From the NCBI GenBank assembly GCA_036001065.1, contig DASYUQ010000222.1, forward strand, positions 1 to 53,282: a DNA stretch of 53,282 nt, read 5' to 3'. Positions 47,132 through 53,282 of this stretch are shown piece by piece (positions within the stretch are counted from its first letter, which is position 1; every line of letters begins with the position of its first letter). The notes under the pieces are model-generated. The model was not told the DNA's origin and made no database searches. It was given only the letters and a program-made list of their open reading frames with translations. Origin of the DNA: Candidatus Methylomirabilota bacterium. GTDB taxonomy: Bacteria > Methylomirabilota > Methylomirabilia > Rokubacteriales > CSP1-6. The translations under genes were made by a program, and so were the position numbers.

Positions 47132-47554
47132 TCAAACATCGACGATCAGCCGGACCTCCGACCGGTCGCCCTCCTCGGTGACCGACACCTGGTGGTAGGT
47201 TGCAGCCTTCACGACCGTGCCGGGACGGTGGCGGCGGGTGTCGATCGCCTCGCCGCGCAGGAGGCCGTGCACCAGCGCCGGCCCCGGCCTCGTCACCTCC
47301 ACCCGCCGCACCGCGAACCCCTCGATCTCGTGCACGTACAGGCACTCGTTGATCCAGTTCACGAGCAGGCGCTCGGGCGAGTCGCCCTGCGCGCGGACCT
47401 CCCGCGTCTCGCGTTCCTCGACGTCTTCGGGGGCGATCGTCAGGGCGAGAACCCCGAGCGCGGCCTGGGCGAGCGCTTCCGTCAGCGTCGGTCCCCACGC
47501 CCTCACGCCGACGTCGGCGGCCACATCGAAGTAGTCGTAGCCGGCCTCAGTCAC
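47132..47554 (-). CDS. Archease family protein
   Basis: The 140-residue protein has YFDVAADVGVRAWGPTLTEAL, LVNWINECLYVHE and the metal-binding C-terminal GEAIDTRRHRPGTVVKAATYHQ, the archease (DUF101) pattern. Archease activates the RNA ligase RtcB by aiding guanylylation; no rtcB gene is in the window. The GTG at 47552-47554 overlaps rsmE by eight bases; an upstream start at 47584 would add ten residues. Confidence 0.87.
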   Translation of the reverse strand: MTEAGYDYFDVAADVGVRAWGPTLTEALAQAALGVLALTIAPEDVEERETREVRAQGDSPERLLVNWINECLYVHEIEGFAVRRVEVTRPGPALVHGLLRGEAIDTRRHRPGTVVKAATYHQVSVTEEGDRSEVRLIVDV

Positions 47555-48329
47555 GAAGGCGCTCCGCGGCCGGCGCCCCGCCACCGAGATCGCCGAACCT
47601 GAATTGAAGAATCGCGGCGATGGCCGGGCCCGCCGTCTCGGTGCGCAGGATGCGCGGACCGAGCCGGGCGGTCATCCATCCCTGCGCTCGCGCCAGCTCG
47701 ACTTCGCGGCGCGCCAGCCCGCCCTCGGGGCCGACGAGCACCAGCGCCACGCGCGGCGGCGCCGCCACCGCCTCCAGCGCGCGCGCCAGCGACGGCCCCT
47801 CGCCCTCCCAGAGGCAAAGCTTCAGCTCGGTCGCGCCGGCGGGGATCTCCAGCCACTCGGCGAGAGGGCGAGGCACGCCGACCTCGGGAACGATCGCGCG
47901 CCCGCACTGCTTGGCCGCTTCCTTGGCCACCCGCTGCCACCGGCGCGCACGCTCCCGCCAGCGACTCGGCTCCAGGTGGACGATGGTGCGCTCCGTAATC
48001 GCCGGCAGCACCCGCGCCACGCCGAGCTCGGTGGCCGCCCGCACGATCAGCTCCATCTTGTCGCCTTTGGGAACGCCCTGGACGAGCGTGATCGCCAGCG
48101 GGGTCTCGGCCCGGTTGGTGGCCACGCCGAGCACGGTCCCGGTGGCGGTCTCGCCGAGCGACTCGATGCGCACGGTGTAGTCGCGACCGCGCCCGTCGGC
48201 GGCGACGACGAGATCGCCGGGCGCCAATCGTAAGACCGCCGCCATGTGGCGCGTCTCGTCGCGGTCGAAGACGACGCGGTCGCCGTCGATCCGCTCGGGC
48301 GCGATCGTGAACCGCCGCAGAGCGCTCAT
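47547..48329 (-). CDS. rsmE: 16S rRNA (uracil-1498-N3)-methyltransferase
   Basis: SPOUT-class methyltransferase modifying U1498. The 260-residue protein has an N-terminal PUA-like domain (HMAAVLRLAPGDLVVAADGRG), LVQGVPKGDKMELIVRAATELGV, and the C-terminal knot VGPEGGLARREV and LGPRILRTETAGPAIAAILQ. The ATG at 48327-48329 is chosen; the frame is open upstream through a family B repeat, which would add repeat-encoded residues. It is separated from prmA by that repeat. Confidence 0.93.
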   Translation of the reverse strand: MSALRRFTIAPERIDGDRVVFDRDETRHMAAVLRLAPGDLVVAADGRGRDYTVRIESLGETATGTVLGVATNRAETPLAITLVQGVPKGDKMELIVRAATELGVARVLPAITERTIVHLEPSRWRERARRWQRVAKEAAKQCGRAIVPEVGVPRPLAEWLEIPAGATELKLCLWEGEGPSLARALEAVAAPPRVALVLVGPEGGLARREVELARAQGWMTARLGPRILRTETAGPAIAAILQFRFGDLGGGAPAAERLRD

Positions 48330-48510
48330 AGGTCGGAGGGGACCTCGGCGGCCCCCTCCGAGATCCCTGGTCGGAGGGGAGCCTCGCGGCCCCCTCCGAA
48401 TCCATAGTCGGAGGGAGCCTCGCGGCCCCCTCCGAACCACCCCCAAGGGGGCGCCGCCGAGGCCGGCGCTCGAGGAAGCGCGTGCGACCTTTGGATTGAC
48501 ACAGGATGTC
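48330..48510. repeat. Family B hairpin array between prmA and rsmE
   Basis: Matches the array at 37146-37329: three GGCCCCCTCCGA blocks separated by ATCCCTGG/ATCCATAG, the hairpin-like GCGCCGCCGAGGCCGGCGC, and the same end TTGACACAGGATGTCTCA, which merges with the prmA stop. It lies immediately upstream of a gene start in the same orientation. Confidence 0.7.
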
Positions 48511-49392
48511 TCATCCTGTGCGGCGGAGCTCGAGGGTGGTCCAGCCGTCCACAGACCGGGCGGCCCCCGGCGCGAAGCCCTGCGCGCGCAACGCGGGGCC
48601 GAGGCCGGCCGCCTCGCCGTCGAGCAGGCCGCCCAGGACGAGCCTGCCGCCGGGGGCGACGTAGCGCGCGTAGGCGGCCGCCAGGCGCCGGTGGGCGGCC
48701 GACAACAGATTGGCGAGCACCAGCGGTGCCGGGTCCGTCGTGAGCGCGCCGGCGTCGGCCGTCATGCAGGCGATGCGCTCGGCTACGCGGTTGAGTGCGA
48801 TATTGGCGGTCGCGCAGGCCACCGCGTCGGGATCGTCGTCCACCGCCAGGATCCGCCCCACGCCCAGTCGCGCCGCCGCGATGGCCAGGATGCCGGAACC
48901 CGTGCCCAGATCGATCGCCGCGCGCGGTGGGCGCTTGCCGATGATCGTCTCGAGCGCTTCGAGACAGCCTGCGGTGCTGCCGTGATGTCCGGTGCCGAAG
49001 GCGCGGCCCGGCTCGATGACGATCGCCAGCCGCCCGGGGACCGCCGGGACGTCCCACGGCGGCGCCACCAGCAGGCGGCGCCCGACGCGCAGCGGCCGAA
49101 AGTGCTCGCGCCAGGCCTCGGCCCAGTTCGCCTCCGCGACCGGCGCCACGCGCGGCGCGCCCGGAGCCGCGAAGCCCAGCGCGCGCAGTCCGCCGATGTA
49201 GTCGCTCATGCGCGCGTGGAGGCGCTGCGCGTCGAGGTGGCCCGGAAAGAACGCCCGCAGCCGCGGCTCCTCACCGGAGGCCTGCTCCTCGACGACCCCG
49301 AGCGCGCCCAGCTCCCAGAGGAAGTTGGTGATCCCTTCGGCGACGTCGCCGGAGACGGGAAGGGCGAGCTCCCAATACGAAGCCGCGCTCAT
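48511..49392 (-). CDS. prmA: Ribosomal protein L11 methyltransferase
   Basis: SAM-dependent methyltransferase of L11. The 293-residue protein has an N-terminal substrate-binding domain (YWELALPVSGDVAEGITNFL), EANWAEAWREHFRPLRVG, PGRAFGTGHHGST and the SAM-binding IDLGTGSGILAIAA (about 166-179). prmA-dnaJ linkage is common. The ATG (49390-49392) lies 26 bases after the dnaJ stop. Confidence 0.94.
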   Translation of the reverse strand: MSAASYWELALPVSGDVAEGITNFLWELGALGVVEEQASGEEPRLRAFFPGHLDAQRLHARMSDYIGGLRALGFAAPGAPRVAPVAEANWAEAWREHFRPLRVGRRLLVAPPWDVPAVPGRLAIVIEPGRAFGTGHHGSTAGCLEALETIIGKRPPRAAIDLGTGSGILAIAAARLGVGRILAVDDDPDAVACATANIALNRVAERIACMTADAGALTTDPAPLVLANLLSAAHRRLAAAYARYVAPGGRLVLGGLLDGEAAGLGPALRAQGFAPGAARSVDGWTTLELRRTG

Positions 49393-49418
49393 CGGGAGGC
49401 TCGACGGCGCATCCGCGC

Positions 49419-50507
<1,089 letters not shown>

Positions 50508-51062
50508 CTACGAGGCCGCGTCCGCGTCGGGGGCGACGGCGACGGCGACCTGGGCGGGGCGGAGCACGCGACCGTTCAGGAGGTAGCCCGGGACGTGTTC
50601 CGACACGACCGTGCCGGGCGGCTGGTCGGGCTTGACCACGCGCTCGGTCGCCTCGTGGCGCGTCGGATCGAATGGATGCCCGACCGCCGAGTAGCGCGTG
50701 ACGCCGGCCCGCTCCAGGACGCGCAGCAGCTCGCGCTGGATGAGCTCCACGCCCTCGACCACTCTGCTGACGTCCGGGGCCGAGCGCGCCGCCGCCAGGG
50801 CACGGTCCAGGTTGTCGAGCACGGGGATCAGCTCGCGGACCAGGCCCTCGTTGGCGTAGCGGATGGACTCCTCCCGCTCGCGCTGGGTACGGCGCTTCAT
50901 GTTGTCCATCTCGGCCAGCGCGCGGAGGAGCCGGTCCTGCTTGTCGTCGAGCTGCCGCCGGAGCTCCTCGCGCTCCGCCGTGATCTCGACCTTCTCGGTC
51001 TCCCGTAAGTCCTGGGACTCCGCGCGATCAGCCGGCGATTTCATACGGTCAGCGTCGCTCAT
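50508..51062 (-). CDS. grpE: Nucleotide exchange factor GrpE
   Basis: Exchange factor of DnaK. The 184-residue protein has a long N-terminal coiled coil (about 25-80), the ALAEMDNMKRRTQREREE segment, the conserved VLDNLDRAL and the C-terminal beta domain (GHPFDPTRHEAT, GYLLNGRVLRPAQV). It lies 48 bases after hrcA and directly before dnaJ. Confidence 0.95.
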   Translation of the reverse strand: MSDADRMKSPADRAESQDLRETEKVEITAEREELRRQLDDKQDRLLRALAEMDNMKRRTQREREESIRYANEGLVRELIPVLDNLDRALAAARSAPDVSRVVEGVELIQRELLRVLERAGVTRYSAVGHPFDPTRHEATERVVKPDQPPGTVVSEHVPGYLLNGRVLRPAQVAVAVAPDADAAS

Positions 51063-51110
51063 GTCTCGAATTATAGCAGCCGGCGTCGCGGCGCCGGCGG
51101 TCGGCCGGGC

Positions 51111-52133
51111 CTACGACGGCAGGTAGAGGTCCTGGCGGACGCGCGACAGCGCCTCGGTGACGTGGCGCGCGGTCTCGTTGACTACCGAGATGACGTCGGG
51201 GTAGGGCAGGCGCCGGGGCCCGACGACGCCGAGGATGCCCAGCACCTGGTTGCGATAGAGATAGGTCGAGGTGATGAGGGTGCACTCGCGCATCTCGGCG
51301 TAGGGATTCTCCCGGCCGATGGTGACGTGCAGGCCCTCGTCCTCGGCCAGGTTGGCCATCAGATCGGCCAGCCGCTCCTTCTGTTCGAAGGTGCGCAGCA
51401 GCTCGCGGGTCGTCTCGATGTCCCAGAACTCCGGGTGGTCGAGCATGTTGATGGCGCCGCTGATATAGAGCGTGCGGCCGCGCAGGAGCACCAGGATCTG
51501 CTCCATGATGGCGCGCGCCCGCGTGTGCAGCTCGTCCAGCGGATCGGCCGGCGGCGTCTCCATCTCCACGATCTCCGCCACGGTGCGGTCGCGGAAGCGC
51601 CGCGTCAGCTCGCGGCCGATCTTGCGCACCTCGTCCGCGGGAAGCGGGGGGTCGACGGCGATCGCGCGGGCCGTCACCCAGCCGGAATCCGTCACCAGGA
51701 CGGCCAGGACACGGTCCTCCTCCAGCGGAATCATCTCGACCCGAGTGATGGTCGTCTGCTTGAGCGGCGGCGCCAGCAGCAGCCCCGTCATCCGGGTGAC
51801 GCTGGACAGGTGCTCGGACGTGCGCTCCATGAAGCCGTCGATGCCGGAGGGGCGCGCCGGCAGGCTCTCGGGCGGCCCCGGCGGTGTCGCCAGCGACGGC
51901 GGGAAGGACTCCACGTAGAGGCGATAGGCCTTGTCCGTGGGCACCCGGCCGGCACTGGTGTGGGGCTGGGCGAGGTAGCCCATCTCTTCGAGGTCGGCCA
52001 TCGCGTTCCGGATGGTCGCCGCCGAGAGCTGTTTCAGGTAGCGCTTGGCCAGCAGGCGCGAGCCGACGGGCTGCGCCGAGTCGATGTATTCGCGGATCAG
52101 GGCGATGAGAACGTCGCGATGCCGCTCATCCAT
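51111..52133 (-). CDS. hrcA: Heat-inducible transcription repressor HrcA
   Basis: Represses class I heat-shock genes by binding CIRCE. The 340-residue protein has the N-terminal winged helix (VGSRLLAKRYLKQLSAATIRNAMADLEEMGYL followed by PHTSAGRVPTDKAYR) and a GAF-like core. The ATG at 52131-52133 (MDERHRD) is used; the longer frame to 52169 would overlap the promoter. I found no CIRCE (TTAGCACTC-N9-GAGTGCTAA) near it. Confidence 0.95.
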   Translation of the reverse strand: MDERHRDVLIALIREYIDSAQPVGSRLLAKRYLKQLSAATIRNAMADLEEMGYLAQPHTSAGRVPTDKAYRLYVESFPPSLATPPGPPESLPARPSGIDGFMERTSEHLSSVTRMTGLLLAPPLKQTTITRVEMIPLEEDRVLAVLVTDSGWVTARAIAVDPPLPADEVRKIGRELTRRFRDRTVAEIVEMETPPADPLDELHTRARAIMEQILVLLRGRTLYISGAINMLDHPEFWDIETTRELLRTFEQKERLADLMANLAEDEGLHVTIGRENPYAEMRECTLITSTYLYRNQVLGILGVVGPRRLPYPDVISVVNETARHVTEALSRVRQDLYLPS

Positions 52134-52140
52134 CAACGCT

Positions 52141-52169
52141 CTTGTAGCAACCGGGTGTGGCCAAGTCAA
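52141..52169 (-). promoter_or_regulatory. Promoter of hrcA-grpE-dnaJ
   Basis: TTGACT (52164-52169), 17-base spacer, TACAAG (52141-52146) on the minus strand. The expected start is near 52134, directly at the hrcA ATG, so the mRNA would be leaderless or nearly so. The -35 box lies about 10 bases beyond the hemW stop. Confidence 0.55.
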
Positions 52170-52179
52170 GGTGAGTGGA

Positions 52180-53282
52180 CTACAGCAGCTCCACGAACAG
52201 CGCGTCGGAGACGAGAAACCCGGCTTCGCTGAGGGCGACGCGCGCGCCGGTCCACGCGAGCAGCCCGGCGCGCTCCCAGTCGTCGAGCCGCCGCTCCCGC
52301 GCGGGGTCGCCGGCCAGCCGCTCGCTGAGCCACGCCGCCGGTACGCCGTCGGCGGTGCGCAGCCCGAGGATCAGGCGCTCGCCGAGCCGCTGGCGGGGCG
52401 TCAGGCGCTCGGCCTCCGCGATGGGCAGCGCGCCGCGCTCGAGCGTCTCGCAGTAGCGCGGGACGGGCTTGGCGTTGCAGTAGCGCAGGTCGCCCGCGAA
52501 GGCGCAGGCGCCGGGCCCGGCGGCGAGATATTCTGCCGCCCGCCAGTAGATCTGGTTGTGCCGCGACCGGAAGCCGGGGCGCGCGTAGTTGGAGACCTCG
52601 TAGTGCTCGAAGCCGTGGGTGGCGGCGGCGCGCACCAGCGCCCAGTACTGCTCGACCACCGTGCCCTCGGGCGGCAGCCCCGCGACCCCGGTCACGCCCC
52701 AGAGGCTTCCGGCGTCCAGCGTCAGCCCGTAGGCGGACAGGTGATCGGGCTGCCAGTCGAGCACCCGCTGGACCGCCCCCGTCCAGCCGGCGAGGTCCAG
52801 GCCGGGCAGGCCGTACATGATGTCGACGCTGACGTTCGCGCACCCCGCCGCGCGCGCGGCCTCGAATGCGGCGCGCGCGTCGCGGGCGCTGTGGAGGCGG
52901 CCCAGGCGCGGCAGGAGCGTGTCGTCCAGCGACTGGATCCCGAGACTGATCCGGTTCACGCCGGCCTCGCGGTAGCCCTCGAACTTCTCCCGCGAGACGC
53001 TCTCCGGGTTGCACTCCACGGTGACCTCGGCGTCCGCCGCCACGTGGAAGCGCGTCCGGAGCGCGGCGAGGATCGCCGCCACCTCGTCGGCGGCCAGCAA
53101 CGAGGGTGTGCCGCCGCCGAAGAACACCGTCGCCAGCGTGACGTCGCCCGCCCACGGCAGGGTGCTCAGCAGCTCGACCTCGCGCTGGAGGGCGCCGAGA
53201 TAGCGGATCATCGCGCCGGCGTCCATCGGGGCGGTGTTGAACGAGCAGTAGTAGCACCGCTTCGCGCAGAACGGCACATGTA
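52180..53282 (-). CDS. hemW: HemW-like radical SAM protein, 5' end outside the window
   Basis: The radical SAM cluster CAKRCYYC (C-x3-C-x2-C) stands at the visible N-terminus, followed by FFGGGTPSLL, VECNPES, GINRISLGIQS-type (GVNRISLGIQSL) and DIMYGLPG, then the HemW C-terminal domain (YEVSNYARPGFRSRHN, GERLILGLRT). HemW is a heme chaperone related to the coproporphyrinogen oxidase HemN. The frame remains open to the window edge (HVPFCAKR), so only the first few residues are missing. hemW followed by hrcA is a widespread order. Confidence 0.94.
   Translation of the reverse strand, partial: HVPFCAKRCYYCSFNTAPMDAGAMIRYLGALQREVELLSTLPWAGDVTLATVFFGGGTPSLLAADEVAAILAALRTRFHVAADAEVTVECNPESVSREKFEGYREAGVNRISLGIQSLDDTLLPRLGRLHSARDARAAFEAARAAGCANVSVDIMYGLPGLDLAGWTGAVQRVLDWQPDHLSAYGLTLDAGSLWGVTGVAGLPPEGTVVEQYWALVRAAATHGFEHYEVSNYARPGFRSRHNQIYWRAAEYLAAGPGACAFAGDLRYCNAKPVPRYCETLERGALPIAEAERLTPRQRLGERLILGLRTADGVPAAWLSERLAGDPARERRLDDWERAGLLAWTGARVALSEAGFLVSDALFVELL

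Noticed and set aside
48330-48446. N-terminal extension of rsmE through the repeat
   Set aside because: The extra residues are encoded by a family B repeat also found elsewhere; the conserved protein begins at 48329.

Overview
The window is a GC-rich (roughly 70% by eye), gene-dense bacterial chromosome segment. Almost everything is on the minus strand in tightly packed operons, and many stop/start codons overlap as ATGA, GTGA or TGATG. lpxC implies an LPS-type outer membrane. The NtrY/NtrX-type pair with a DUF4390 gene, the lipoproteins, the MoxR-DUF58-transglutaminase clusters and the FdrA/DUF1116/carbamate kinase set would fit an uncultured soil lineage such as Rokubacteria/Methylomirabilota. 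That placement is inference, because no rRNA or tRNA gene is visible.

Layout. (1) 1-9.2 kb: a housekeeping operon read from yicC down to rpe (yicC, gmk, rpoZ, coaBC, udg, priA, def, fmt, rsmB, rpe), with a good promoter at 9217-9246; it ends in a mobile element whose terminal CTAG supplies the rpe stop codon. (2) 9.3-11.2 kb: a lone response regulator, then decayed fragments (ABC permease, cupin) and a 90-bp mobile element. (3) 11.2-15.9 kb, plus strand: MoxR-DUF58-transglutaminase cluster 1 and a small membrane-anchored protein. (4) 15.9-24.9 kb: a complete de novo pyrimidine operon (pyrR-pyrB-pyrC-carA-small gene-carB-pyrF-pyrE) with a recognisable promoter. (5) 25-31.6 kb: amidohydrolase, PPC-domain protein, LysM/TPR lipoprotein, polysaccharide deacetylase, adenylate/guanylate cyclase, and an Asp/Glu/hydantoin-racemase-family gene. 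(6) 31.7-41.4 kb: SDR, carbamate kinase, DUF1116 and FdrA, an oxamate-carbamoyltransferase-like set, interrupted by MoxR-DUF58-transglutaminase cluster 2. (7) 41.5-47 kb: NtrX-like sigma-54 activator, NtrY-like kinase, DUF4390 protein, and lpxC behind a near-perfect sigma-54 promoter. (8) 47.1-53.3 kb: archease, rsmE, prmA, dnaJ, grpE, hrcA and a partial hemW.

The most unusual content is the repeats. Three 90-bp elements with perfect 17-bp terminal inverted repeats (CTAGTGCCGTTCCAACT) are identical or differ at one base. Their left 44 bases match, about 41/44, the end of a longer element at the window start that encodes a GIY-YIG nuclease-like protein. The short copies keep that gene's start region as an eight-codon stub, so they look like internally deleted derivatives of a GIY-YIG element. 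A second, hairpin-rich family of about 118 bp sits in operon junctions, twice bounded by 10-12 bp direct repeats that duplicate the downstream start codon, as expected of insertion with target duplication.

Functionally, the pyrimidine operon makes UMP. The catabolic set beside it probably produces or consumes carbamoyl phosphate through carbamate kinase. The two transglutaminase clusters and the deacetylase/LysM genes act at the cell envelope. The hrcA-grpE-dnaJ block with prmA and rsmE is a standard chaperone and translation neighbourhood.
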